NCBI GenBank assembly: GCA_020744225.1 | Contig: JAGMWG010000006.1 | Coordinates: forward strand, 310,001-374,000 | DNA from: Paraphoma chrysanthemicola | Taxonomy: Eukaryota; Ascomycota; Dothideomycetes; Pleosporales; Phaeosphaeriaceae | Length of the DNA stretch: 64,000 nt | Direction: 5' to 3' | Made by a program: the position numbers and the translations under genes | Part shown: positions 23,762-34,393 of the stretch, one piece after another | How the letters are laid out: every line of letters starts with the position of its first letter | Numbering within the stretch: position 1 is the first letter of the stretch | The notes under the pieces: generated by a model | Databases searched by the model: none | What the model saw: the letters and a program-made list of their open reading frames with translations, nothing else | Told to the model about the DNA's origin: nothing

Positions 23762-24661
23762 CTAGCGCTCGTTGAACTTGCTATCGTTGACATGGAGAAT
23801 CTCAGCGAGATATGTCGCGTTCTCACACCCGTAGCTCAATCGGCGGACGTTGACTTCGTCCAAAAGGTGCTTCTCGGTCCAGTTTGCATAGTAAGGTGGT
23901 TCGCTAACGGGTCGGCGATGCATTAGCATGGGACGCGGGCGATATGAGCCCGAGACTTGGCGCGGCTGGTAGGGCTGCTTCCGCGATCCATGGTTGTCGG
24001 AAGCAGGAGAACCAGGGTTCGTTGGCCGACCTGTGAGCATACCCTGCTTGAGTATATTATCAATTGTGCCATCTGCTCGGTGGTAGGCATCGTGCTGCGA
24101 AGAAGTGAGGATGTATAATGACGAGGACCTCCGTGCGTCTAGTGTAGTTTCTCCCGAAGTCGGGTGCGCGGCTGCATGCTGGGGAGGAGCACCATTTGGA
24201 TATGTGGGGTGATATGAATCGCCTTTAGTCTTGATGGGATCGACCTGATACGGGCGCTCGGGTTGAGATATGGTAGTTTCTCGAGCAGGACTACGTGCGC
24301 GATACTTCTGGTACTGCGCGTAGGGATGGCGAACTGGGCGGCGGCTGCGATCATCGCGGCGAGATGAATGGCTGCGATCACGGTCGGGAATATAGGAATC
24401 GTAAAGACGCGGACGTGTTGGACGATCGTGGCGAGTGGAGACGTTGCGGTTGGGCATGTAGCAATCGCCGCCTGTGAAAGGAGTGTGAGCTGGGCGTGGT
24501 GGAAGAGGATACACGACACCGCTGTTTGTACCTCGAGCTTGCTTAGAGGTGATGAGGTGGCCGTGTGCCTTTATGCGGTGGTTGAGAGATACGTCTCGGG
24601 CGTGAGACGTGGAAGACTTGTGTGAGCTCGAGGGCTCGGACTGAAATTGTTGTGATGACAT
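23762..24661 (-). CDS. hypothetical Arg/Ser/Pro-rich protein (possibly the 5' part of a larger gene)
   Basis: The ATG at 24661 opens 299 codons ending at a TAG (23762-23764). The sequence is rich in Ser, Arg, Pro, Tyr and His (RDRSHSSRRDDRSRRPVRH) and mostly disordered. Its last 45 residues look ordered (WTEKHLLDEVNVRRLSYG, ATYLAEILHVND). The same frame remains open and coding-like after the TAG (DQIQHMSVQELRKEAEAW), and a second basic frame follows on the same strand within 170 bp. The two probably belong to one gene whose splicing I could not settle, or to a locus with an in-frame stop. Function unknown. Confidence 0.5.
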   Translation of the reverse strand: MSSQQFQSEPSSSHKSSTSHARDVSLNHRIKAHGHLITSKQARGTNSGVVYPLPPRPAHTPFTGGDCYMPNRNVSTRHDRPTRPRLYDSYIPDRDRSHSSRRDDRSRRPVRHPYAQYQKYRARSPARETTISQPERPYQVDPIKTKGDSYHPTYPNGAPPQHAAAHPTSGETTLDARRSSSLYILTSSQHDAYHRADGTIDNILKQGMLTGRPTNPGSPASDNHGSRKQPYQPRQVSGSYRPRPMLMHRRPVSEPPYYANWTEKHLLDEVNVRRLSYGCENATYLAEILHVNDSKFNER

Positions 24662-24976
24662 GATGAAGCGTGTTTGACTTCTGCTGTTATTCTCATGAGA
24701 AGATGTGCTGGTCTGGTGTACTGCAGTATCGCCAGTAGAAGAGCAGGTGGAAGGGTGAGTGGAAGTTGAGGGTTGATTCGATAGTTGTGAGTGAAGGTGA
24801 GCAGAAAGTCCAACAGTGAGGGGATAAGTAGGTATGGGAATCGGCCGTGCGCAGGTGACAGAGAATCTAGCGTTGTGAGTGCAAGAGCTGTGCGCGGTAC
24901 CGAATTGTGGTGAAAGCGAATCGCGCTTCGCAAGACGAAGGCATGGTACCGAGGACGCAAAGGCACTGCGATGATC

Positions 24977-25423
24977 CTAAAATTGCATCAGGTCCTCCTC
25001 TTTCTTGATGGTGACCGGCTTCCTCTTTTCCTTGCTATTGGCCAGCGATTTGACCTTTATCTCCTCGCGCTTGATCTGTTGCTGCTGGGCGGCGTCGACC
25101 TCGTGTGCTTCGCGATAGAGAAGGCACCTCAACCGGAGGTCGGTGCAGGTTATCTCTTCCCTCGGGCCTAGTACTCCCAGCACCCGAACTTGGTGAATGA
25201 GCTGTTCTCGGGACATGCTGTTCCAGTCCCTCTCGGCTGCTAGTCGAGCTTCGATCTTGTAGTGGAAAATTTCCATCTGTTTGAACGAAGAATCATCTTC
25301 GTAAAAGACGTGAACGTCTTCGAATATGGTGAAGAGTTCACACGCAGAGAATCTTGAGAGCAATCTGCAGTACAGGTCGGCGAACTTGAGAGTTTGGAAC
25401 TCGGCGAAGGTAGGGAGAGGCAT
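24977..25423 (-). CDS. small hypothetical protein with charged C-terminus
   Basis: A single-exon frame of 148 residues with an ATG start. The N-terminal 100 residues look folded and helical (FAEFQTLKFADLYCRLLSRFSACELFTIFEDVHVFY, then an MSREQLIHQVRVLGVLG helix pair). The last 35 are a charged coil (QQQIKREEIKVKSLANSKEKRKP) ending in LMQF. No family is recognised. The RVLGVLG helical hairpin is faintly reminiscent of SAP-type motifs, but that is only an impression. It shares orientation with the two frames at 22.9-24.7 kb. Confidence 0.62.
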   Translation of the reverse strand: MPLPTFAEFQTLKFADLYCRLLSRFSACELFTIFEDVHVFYEDDSSFKQMEIFHYKIEARLAAERDWNSMSREQLIHQVRVLGVLGPREEITCTDLRLRCLLYREAHEVDAAQQQQIKREEIKVKSLANSKEKRKPVTIKKEEDLMQF

Positions 25424-26442
25424 ATTGTGAGGCTTTGGATGTGTATGAAGGGGAAATGGAATATTGGCTTGCAGGACGGAGATTGAGATCTGATGAGACT
25501 TGAGAAGTTGAAGAGCGGGGAAGGGTTGCTGCTATTTTATACTCATATTCAGAGAAGCACTTTAAAACCATGATTTGCAAAAGGACTTGTTACTAGCACC
25601 TGCGTCGACTTAAAGGGTTAGTCACGAGACTGAACCATGGTTCCACGATGAGTCTCACGACCTGAGACGGAACAAACCCAATAAGAAAGAAAGCTTCTGC
25701 GATGTAGCTGCGCAAAAGGTAGCGATATTGCGCGTTGCATGCTGTTGGCCCTGTGGCTATTGCAGATATTATCATGCCAGGACGAACCGTGGTTACAGAT
25801 CGCGTAGCCGAACAAACCCCGAGGTACCCATACAATGTCCTGAAGTACTATAGAACCATGTGTCAGGCAGTTCCAAGACCCAGTCATGGCTCAGATTTGC
25901 GAACTGTGCAGCATCTCTCTTTCCCAGAGATGCGATCTGTATTCCATACTCAAAGTCTGCTTTCATCGAGTATGTTGAAGTTGTCTTGGGATTTGTCTAC
26001 TGCTTTTGCTCCATCCGTCGGCTTGTACAAGCCAGGAAGCCACGAGCCAAACGGAACTGTACACGTTTGGCACATCTCAATGAAAGATGCGAGGCGAAGT
26101 TGAGATGCTAGAGACTTGAATGCCCTTTCTCCTCGAGGTTGTTTAGCTTTGGGACAATGACAAGTTCGTGAGACTATGATGAAAGAGTCTTTACGGAGCA
26201 CGAAAAAGGATTCTTGTCGTCTCGAAGATGAAATAAGCTGTTATATGCTGGGCCGTCACGGGATTCTTGGCTTTGTAGCCCTATTGCACGTGTGCCTTGA
26301 AAGCGTGTTGCTCGCGTTAATGGACACACCCAGCACTCCATCGCAACTTTAATCGGCTTCGCGAACCACTTGTTAGCGAAGAATGAAAGGCTTGTAGCTT
26401 AGCACACCGAATTTTGTCTTTGAAAATCTCTACGCTCTAATT
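25424..26442. other. intergenic region
   Basis: About 1 kb between minus-strand genes. Short open frames on both strands show no domain or splice support. Nothing specific is seen. Confidence 0.4.
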
Positions 26443-29400
26443 CTACCTCACGGCACCTTTGCTACGCAGCAATTCCGCTACTGTCTTGTGGCCCTCAGAT
26501 AAAGCTGCCTGGAGTGCAGTGCCGTGCTCTCCACCCAGCGCGTTAACATCAGCGCCCCCGTCTAGTAGCAGCCTTACTACCGCCTCAGAGCCATAGTCAG
26601 AAGCTGCCTGGCGTGCGTTGCCGTACCTTCCACCTTTCGCGTTGACGTCAGCGCCTGACTCTAGTAGTAGCTTTACTATTGCCTCGTCATCGTTATTGGA
26701 AGCTGCTTGCAGTGCGTTGCCGTACTCTCCGCCCTGCAGGTGAACGTTAGCGCCTACGTCTAGTAGTAGCCTTACAACCGCCTTGCAGTTCCAATATGAA
26801 GCTGCCTGCAACGCAGTGCCGAAGAACCCACACTGCGCGTGCACGTCAGCGCCTACATCTAGTAGTAGCCTTACTACTGCCTCGTGGCCTCCACGTGACG
26901 CGGCCTGAAGTGCATTGCCGTAGCGTCCACCCTGTGCGTGAACGTTGGCGCCCGCGTCCAGTAGCATTTGGACCAAAAGATCTCTTCCAGCTCGTGCTGC
27001 TTCATACAGCGAAGTTTTCCTGTCTTGATTAACTTTGTCAATATTGACCTTCTTTGTGCTCAGTAGCAGCTCCACTACGGCCGCATGTCCTTTCTGACAA
27101 GCCAACCACAACGGTGTTCGTCCTCGTGAGTCCTCTTCATCGAATTCGGCGTTTCCTTGCGCTATCAGATAAGCGAATATGTTTGCGTTGCCAAGCTCCG
27201 CTGCATTGAATAGAATGCTCTTTCTCTTGGAGTATTTGAATTGGCGTCCGTGGCAAATGCGCGCCTCTGATTCTATAACATGACGCTGTTCTTGTCGTCT
27301 CTGGTCATCACTACACGTAGGCTGATGTGCTTCAAGACTCTCCATGCAGACACGTAAAGCTTCCTCGCTTCCCATGGCAGCGGCAGCAAAAACAGCACAG
27401 CCGTAACGTTCCTCTTGTATTACGAGGCACAGAGGGCCTAGTGAACGGGTTCGGAGGAGGCTTGCCAAATTAAGCTCAGCAAGCAAATATAGAAGATTGA
27501 CTTGTTCTGTGTGCCTGCGCGCTTCGTGCTTCTCAAATAAATTAGTCAGCTTGACCCATTGAGAAAGTGGGAAGCCGTCGAGGAAGTGAATCTGACCGAT
27601 GCCGCTGCTTTCTGCTGCATCTGCATGATACAACACATTCTGTGCAGCATATTCCAGGAAAGGAAAGTGTTTATTTGCCAATGCGCGTAAATCTACTGCC
27701 TCCGCCGTGGAAGCCTTTGGAAGAGTGCTAGGCATCTCTAGAAGAGCAAGGACGTCCAAACTCATGTAGTTGAGGCAGCACTGCTTCAGTCTCTCGTGGC
27801 TTTGACCATACAGATTGGTTCGGAGATCAGGCCAGATGTTACCAAGTCCGTCTTCATTCAGAAGGAAATCTCTCACTGACTCATGAATGAACTGGACCTT
27901 CCCGTCCTTCTGGAGCTTGGATGTCGTGGTCTCTGTAAGACCTTTGGAACAGTCGAGTATAAAACGTCTCATGTCATCCAGGGAAATTTCGTCCTGGTTC
28001 CACCTCGACACTACCTCAGATTCAACTCTGGAAAGAATGGCAAAGTACAGCTCTTCTAGACTCAATGGATGCCGTGCGAAAAGCACCCACTGGATACACA
28101 GCACGAGGTCTTCTTTGTTGTGCGAGTCGCGTGTTAGGATATCGCGAAAAAGGTTGTGCAAATCGCCTGGAATGTCCCGGAGTCTCTGCCTAAGCGCATG
28201 GATCCGGCCGCGGTCGTGTTCTTTGTTCAGAATGTCTACAACAAGAACGACCCACATAAACACACCTGAGGCCTTCTCTTGGAGCTCGCAGCGGATCTGC
28301 TGCGCAATCTTAGTATGTCCAATCTTTAGCTCACTCTCTAGATAGTTGGTGATGTCCTGGCTGTGCCCTTCTTGTCCTTCAAGCACCAGACTGATCCCGT
28401 TCCGAATCGTGATGCTTGGATAGTGTCTGCTTGAAAAGCAGATCTGGAAACCAATGCCAGCTGACACAGCAAGCTCGCCCACACGCTCGAAAAACCGGAT
28501 CATCTCCCGAATCTGCTGTTCCTCGCATTCGTCTAGGGCGTCAATGAAGCAGACGAGGGAGCAGTCTTTGAGCAGCACTATGGCTTGCTCTAATGCGGTT
28601 TCAAGTGCTCCGATGCTCCATTCATAATTTGAACCAATACTCGACTTCGAAATCTCGAGCGAGTCAAAGACGCGTTGAAGCGCGGGTAAACGTTCGAGAA
28701 GTTGTAAGAGCAGCGAACGATATGTCCCAATCGTCGATTTCTCGATGTCCTCGCCTCGCGCGTTGAAGAAAAATGATATCACAACCTTTCCTGTCATTGT
28801 CTTGCGGGCGTGAGCAAGAGCGAACTTCATCAACGTCGACTTCCCAGTCCCGGGCTTCCCTCTAATCCACAGGAAGCCATGGTGCTCGTTCATTTTGTCT
28901 TTGCTGAGCCAGTCGAGGAATTCGGACTTCTTCAAGAGCCATTTGCATGTCTTGGAGTGAGCTTTCTTAATGGTCATCTGGCGCGCGTCCATTTGCTCAA
29001 ACTGGAGCGAGTCAATCAGCATCTGCTTCTGCTCTTTGTCTAACGACAACCACGGTGTCTTGAGATTCTTGTCAATGTATTCCTCGAGTCGATTCATCGC
29101 GTTACCTCGCCCTTCGCCGTATATAAGCGGCATGAAGACGCCAAAGATGCCTAGTAGACAATATGCTGTGTCTTCTTCGCGTTTCGTGCTGCGTTTCGCC
29201 GCCCATGCTAGTCGCTCGTCCTTGCTGAATTGGGATAAAGAATGCCCGCGGAGAGCATCCAAAGAAATTCCGGTGATCTCGTGGAGGGTCTGTTCCAATG
29301 ACTGTTTATTGCCGAAGAATGTGCCCTCTTCAGAGAAGAACTCTACCGTTGACGGAGCGATAAGTTCTTGAAGTGTCCAGCCTCGGGTGAACCATCTGCT

Positions 29401-29799
29401 TCTTCTGAACTCCAGTTTCCAGCTTCGAGACGGCTCGTTGTCTCTACTCGAAATACCATCTGAAACATCAGACAGGTACACGTAACATCTCGCTGCGTTC
29501 TGATACCAACGGAACATGGAATTGATTGCTTCTTGAAGCTGCTGACTATTTGTCTTATCGATGCAACAGCTATCGACCCAGATGTGCTGAATACCGTCAC
29601 TCGCAGCTTGCTTTCCACAGAAGAGAATCTTGCGGTAGCCAGTTTTGCCGTTACCCGTGCCATTTTTCATGTCTTGGAAGGTGACCTCTTCGTCATCGGA
29701 TCCCCAGGTGTGCGAAAGGATTGCATAGCGTGGAGCGCTGTTGCCAGCAAATTCGAGAAGGCTGAAATCGTTGTCATCTCCAATCTGCAGAAGATACAT
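26443..29799 (-). CDS. HET-NACHT-ankyrin NLR-type protein (heterokaryon incompatibility family)
   Basis: One uninterrupted frame of 1,118 residues with the ATG at 29799. Residues 25-230 are a HET domain: YAILSHTWG, IWVDSCCIDK, WFTRGWTLQELIAP and DTAYCLLGIFGVFMPLIYGEG. Residues 305-480 are a NACHT nucleotide-binding domain with the Walker A motif GKPGTGKST at 314-322 and Walker B CFIDALDEC near 417-425. A helical middle region is followed, from about residue 870, by ankyrin repeats; the last five share a 33-residue period with GNALQAA/EAVVRLLLDVGADV signatures. In fungi such proteins act as intracellular receptors whose HET domain triggers cell death on non-self recognition. Both nucleotide-binding motifs are intact, so the copy looks functional. 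Absence of introns is common in this class. Confidence 0.95.
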   Translation of the reverse strand: MYLLQIGDDNDFSLLEFAGNSAPRYAILSHTWGSDDEEVTFQDMKNGTGNGKTGYRKILFCGKQAASDGIQHIWVDSCCIDKTNSQQLQEAINSMFRWYQNAARCYVYLSDVSDGISSRDNEPSRSWKLEFRRSRWFTRGWTLQELIAPSTVEFFSEEGTFFGNKQSLEQTLHEITGISLDALRGHSLSQFSKDERLAWAAKRSTKREEDTAYCLLGIFGVFMPLIYGEGRGNAMNRLEEYIDKNLKTPWLSLDKEQKQMLIDSLQFEQMDARQMTIKKAHSKTCKWLLKKSEFLDWLSKDKMNEHHGFLWIRGKPGTGKSTLMKFALAHARKTMTGKVVISFFFNARGEDIEKSTIGTYRSLLLQLLERLPALQRVFDSLEISKSSIGSNYEWSIGALETALEQAIVLLKDCSLVCFIDALDECEEQQIREMIRFFERVGELAVSAGIGFQICFSSRHYPSITIRNGISLVLEGQEGHSQDITNYLESELKIGHTKIAQQIRCELQEKASGVFMWVVLVVDILNKEHDRGRIHALRQRLRDIPGDLHNLFRDILTRDSHNKEDLVLCIQWVLFARHPLSLEELYFAILSRVESEVVSRWNQDEISLDDMRRFILDCSKGLTETTTSKLQKDGKVQFIHESVRDFLLNEDGLGNIWPDLRTNLYGQSHERLKQCCLNYMSLDVLALLEMPSTLPKASTAEAVDLRALANKHFPFLEYAAQNVLYHADAAESSGIGQIHFLDGFPLSQWVKLTNLFEKHEARRHTEQVNLLYLLAELNLASLLRTRSLGPLCLVIQEERYGCAVFAAAAMGSEEALRVCMESLEAHQPTCSDDQRRQEQRHVIESEARICHGRQFKYSKRKSILFNAAELGNANIFAYLIAQGNAEFDEEDSRGRTPLWLACQKGHAAVVELLLSTKKVNIDKVNQDRKTSLYEAARAGRDLLVQMLLDAGANVHAQGGRYGNALQAASRGGHEAVVRLLLDVGADVHAQCGFFGTALQAASYWNCKAVVRLLLDVGANVHLQGGEYGNALQAASNNDDEAIVKLLLESGADVNAKGGRYGNARQAASDYGSEAVVRLLLDGGADVNALGGEHGTALQAALSEGHKTVAELLRSKGAVR

Positions 29800-30596
29800 G
29801 AAGACTAAAGAGTAGGTTTATCGGTGACAAACGCAGATTGTATGCTTGGTACACTTTGGGGTAGAAAATTAGAGAATCCCACGGGACCGTACCGACTGAT
29901 GGAGGTGATGGAGGTGATGGAGGGTGCAAAGCACACGGAGCTGAGGTGGTGGGCGAGCGCCAATGCGTGGCTGAGTCTCAGCGAATCAGCCTTGCGTATC
30001 CAACCAGCCTCGCATATTAACCAAGCTTGCTGGTGATGCAAGCTTTCCCGTTAATCTAAGTGGAGTCGTACATTGTATTTGGCCCTGACGGTGCTCAAAA
30101 GCGCTCAAAGAGCCTATTGCCATTTTGCCATGAGCATTGTTTCAGAGCCACGGTTCGCGACAGGAGCGTGCGCCGTGTTGACGCGCAGACTGGATAGCCA
30201 TCAACATCGAAACTATGGTAATTCTCAAATCTTTGAGCCTGGAGAACCATAGTCACGACATCATTATTGCGCTTGATGCGTCCTAGGGAGCAACGGCGTA
30301 GAAGTTGCGCCACGATTGAATCCAACCTCCGGATCGGCGAAACACAGCCGCCGATCTGCATCACGTCGACATGCGCCACTCAACTTTCTGGCCAGACAGC
30401 GACATCGACTCAGCACAAGACATCACAAGTTCACCCTCAAACTCCAATAATCGCTGCCGCACACCCTAGATACCTCCAAAACCGCCCAAATCTCCCTGCA
30501 CCGACAATACCACAGCCCAAGGCGCATACGATCAACCTGCGGTGAAAGGCCGCCAATACACTCGATTAGGCGCATAACGAAGCACAGATACACAAC
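29800..30596. other. intergenic region
   Basis: The divergent flank between the NLR-type gene and ARL1, carrying both promoters. Three near-perfect GATGGAGGT units occur at about 29898-29924. The last 200 bases are C/A-rich, as in fungal leaders. No gene is supported. Confidence 0.4.
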
Positions 30597-31355
30597 ATGG
30601 GAGGGTACTTGTCAAAGTTCCAGAGCTTAATATGGGCGAAGAAAGAGACGCGGATACTGATTCTTGGACTTGTACGGGCTGCCCACGCAACTCAACACCA
30701 AGGACCAAGTGGCTGATGACAAATGTAGGACAACGCGGGCAAAACAACACTATTATACAGACTCAAGGTACATGCAGTCGGACGGGTACACAAGCGGTAC
30801 ATTCAAGAGCTCGACTGACCGTAGAACAGATCGGCGAAGTAGTCACCACAATACCAACAATAGGGTTCAATGTCGAGTCCGTCACATACAAGAACCTCAA
30901 CTTCAACGTCTGGGTAAGTCTCACCCTACCCTCTATCCCTCCCACAACCTCCACCTCTCTTCCCACCCCCTCCCCAACCCAAATCCCCACCCTAACACCA
31001 TCCGCAGGACCTCGGCGGCCAAACCTCCATCCGCCCCTACTGGCGCTGCTACTACGCCAACACAGCCGCCGTAATCTTCGTCATCGACAGCACCGACATC
31101 GACCGCCTCTCCACCGCCGCCGAAGAACTGTCCGCCATGCTCAACGAAGAAGAACTGCGCGACGCCGCGCTGCTCGTGTTTGCCAACAAGCAGGACCAAC
31201 CGGGCGCCAAGGGCGCGGGGGAGATTAGCGAGGCGCTCAGGTTGGGGGAACTCAAGGATCGGAATTGGAGTATTGTTGCGTGTAGTGCGGTCGATGGAAG
31301 GGGTGTGGATGAGGGCATGGATTGGTTGGTGCAGAATGTTGGGGATGATAAATAG
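30597..31355 (+). CDS. ARL1: ADP-ribosylation factor-like GTPase Arl1
   Basis: Four exons (30597-30671, 30729-30767, 30830-30913, 31008-31355) with introns of 57, 62 and 94 bp give 181 residues. The N-terminus MGGYLSKFQSLIW carries the Gly2 myristoylation site. GTP-binding motifs are complete: P-loop GLDNAGKT at 24-31 (rebuilt across intron 1), switch I IPTIGFNVE, switch II DLGGQ at 67-71, NKQD at 126-129 and a CSAVDGRG-type G5 loop. The sequence is closer to Arl1 than to Arf1 (IRPYWRCYYANT, GLSEA replaced by ISEALRLGELKDRNW). Arl1 recruits golgins and effectors to the trans-Golgi network. Confidence 0.96.
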
Positions 31356-31701
31356 GTGGGGATTGGACATGGGGGAATACAGTGGGAGTAGTGGTGTGGG
31401 AAGAGTGGTGGGGGAGTTTATACCAGCATGGGAGAGGCGTTTAGGTGCTTTTTGTTTCCTGAGGTTTAGAGATCGGAGCGTTGGAGTAGGAATGGGAAAT
31501 GCATATGCATCGAATCCCAAATGACACCATATATCCGTGGTAATTATGCAAGTGAGCTGCAGCGCAGGAATTTGAATAATTGTGATGCATATTAATGCTA
31601 ACAAACGCTACATACTAGACGTATAGGTATCATAAACGCGCCAAAGACAAAGATGCTCTATAAGCAAACACCAGATATGCAAAAGCCGCACACCTACACA
31701 C
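31356..31701. other. intergenic region between convergent gene ends
   Basis: 346 bp between the ends of ARL1 and the minus-strand membrane-protein gene. Nothing besides 3' untranslated sequence is seen. Confidence 0.45.
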
Positions 31702-34393
31702 TCACTGCTCATAGTGCTCCCAAGCCCCAACCTGATGTCCCAAAATCCTCGTCTTGGTCCAGTCCACTCCATACTTGTATTCACTCAACACCTCCTCCTC
31801 ATCAATCGCCAGATGATCGTCTCCATCACGCCCACTGATCCAGCCCAGCGCAAACGTCTTCCCGCTCTTCTCCAGATGCTTCGTCATGCGTGTATGATCG
31901 AATTTCTCCGTATCGATGAAACGCATGAGCATGCGAGACTGGTGTATAAACGCCAGGACAGACGCAATGGTGCCGATTTGGCGCGGCATGAATTTGTGGC
32001 TGCGTTTCAGGTACACGATGATTGCGATAGAGATGAGGTAGATCAATATGGCCATGGTGAGGATAAAAGACGACCAAAAGGAGCGGAAGGTTTGTTCTGT
32101 GTTGTGTCGGTCGATGTCGTCAGGGTCGTCCATGTCTTTGTCGCCGTGACCGGGGATGAATTTCTTGCCGTCAATGCTGATTGAGGACACGCACACTGTT
32201 AACACCTCGGCAAGGACGGAGCCGAGTGCTACGAGCATGACGAGGAAGTGGCCGTTGAACATAGACTTGATGGGAAGCAGGAGTGGGTTGGTGCCCGCGT
32301 AGTCTAGGGTCAGAGTTTTAGCGGGCGCGTGGCGTTGCGCGAGAATCCAGAAAGGCTGCAGCATTCGGACGTCGCAATTCATTGTGTTCCATAGGATGCG
32401 AATGACGGTTGCTAATGCAGTCATCAAGAAAGGAAGCTTCTCGGTAACGATGCCAGCCCCGTCCAGGAACATGAAGATGGGTATAGACGCAGTGACGCAG
32501 ACCATGAACGCGATGAATGGCACTCCAGATCGCTTGCGAAGCATAAGCGGTCTAGGATCTGAGCCGTGTTCGTGGATGCGCTCCTTGCTGTTGCGAATGA
32601 ACTCTCCCTGCCACAGCGAACTCTTGTGCAGAATGTAACGTCGGTGCCGTAGCTGCTTGTGGATCTTGTTTAGAGGTGCGGTATCAAGCCCGCGAAAGTC
32701 TGTCAGAATGTGACTTTTCGTTGCCATGGCTGCGATGCCAGCAATGCCCTTAGGATCTGACTGCAAGCCACTCTTACGACGCATTGCGTACATGAGTGCT
32801 GTCCCCAAAATAGCGACGAAAACCAAGCTTCCTGAGACCGCTCTTGACCATGGCGGGTTGACGCGCACTGACTTGGGCTCTTCTAGCTTGCGATCGCTCT
32901 TAGGTGGGTAGGTGTAGATGGATGCCGACTGTAGGACCGGCACCAGGCTGCTGGCTACAAGGGTGCCCAGGGATGAATAAATGACAGCGTATTGCTTGTG
33001 ACGTAGTGCTCTAAGTGGGACCAACCAGCTCATAAATGTCAGGTAGTCCATATTGAGTGATTCGGCAGCGGTTGCTCCAGACTTCTGCGACAACTGGTAG
33101 TATGGCTCCAACCGCTTGACCTCGAAATCTGTCATCTGCCACAAAATGCCGTAGAAAACGAAAGTCATGATCGGAGCATATTTCCACAGGAAGAAAAACC
33201 CAAGCGTCAGCTCCGAAGGCGATTTGAAAGTCTTCAACCCGCCGGTCTCTGGATGGTCATTAACACTTCTGAGCGAGAGCTGACACAAAAACTCTTGTAC
33301 GCCTGCAAGTGCCAGCGCAATGAAAATGAGCAGGGCAAGCCAGGGCATGCCCATCGAGAATGGTCGCCAACATGGTTGCTCGGGATCTACGCAGCGATTA
33401 ACAATGGGTATCAACGATGGCGCAGACAGACTTACCTTCGGGGAAAAAGTAACTTGTCTCAGCTCCTTGCTTGACCAGTCCAGTGTCAGTAGTCATTATG
33501 CTCCTCGTATCAAAGTCCGAGCCAGCATGGAAGTCGCTGATATCCACAGGGACGTCCGCAACAGCAATGATCTGCTCCGTCTTCTCTGCTTCCTTCTGTG
33601 CTTCTAGCGCTTGTGAAGAGACCAGTTCAGAACCGGACAGGCCTCTCGAGTGACTCGTACTGCGAACCTGGAGCGGTGTGGCGGGGATGTGGGTGAACGG
33701 CTTCTCGACGACTGAGCTCATGCCTGCCCCTAAGTGTGCTTCGAGTCGCTCAAATTCGGCTGCGTAGCCCGCCTCGTGCATGTTTCTTTCTTGCTCCTTG
33801 GCATCGGATGCGCCTGCAGCCCTCTTTTGCGGCTCGAATTTCTTCATAGGTAGGCCATCGTACCCGCTCAGGTCGAAGCCGACTGCCTCATCCTCCTCTT
33901 CGACGCCGCCCAAGCGTCTCCTTCCTGGGCCTGATTCTTCATCCTCAAGCTTGTTGTACCTCCCGCCCCTGGACGTCGCGCCCTTCAGAGATGAAAGTCG
34001 GTTGAGCAGCCGCCGTTTCCCACTAGTGCTCTGTATCGACTGCGATGCGCCAGCGGAAGGCTTGTACGAGGTATCTTCGGCAAATGTGGGCGGCGCTGGG
34101 GCGCGGGGTATACAATATGATGGCTCGGCGGAGGGTGAGAGAGGCGAGGGAAGCGACGTTCTTCGCGACTGGGCGGTAGTGCTTGGAGGAGTGATGGACG
34201 CAACCGATGATGGTCGAGACGGGAACAGCTGTGACAGTCGGTCTGAACCGCCAGACGTATTCTTGCGCGTCAGAGGAGGCCGCGAGCCTGTTGCTGGGGA
34301 GCCTGCGCGAAGAGCGGTTGGGACGTTGTCTGTCGAAGGTCTCCTGGCGGTGGTAGGGGAGCCAATCTGGAGAGGAAAAGGCACGCCGCTCAT
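31702..34393 (-). CDS. DUF3433-like polytopic membrane protein
   Basis: Exon 1 34393-33436 and exon 2 33386-31702, around a 49-bp intron (GTAAGT...GCGTAG), encode 880 residues. The first 310 are a disordered Ser/Pro/Arg-rich cytoplasmic segment; the start is the first in-frame ATG, MSGVPFPLQIG. The splice rebuilds FFPEDPEQPCWRPFSMGMPWLALLIF, the type of entry seen in fungal DUF3433 proteins, followed by a membrane helix and LWKYAPIMTFVFYGILWQMTDFEVKRLEPYYQLS. A second half repeats this plan (LPFLMTALATVIRILWNTMNCDVRMLQPFWILAQ), indicating an internal duplication. Roughly eight to ten membrane segments in all. Function of the family is largely undefined; plasma-membrane or vacuolar roles are possible. 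Confidence 0.85.
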
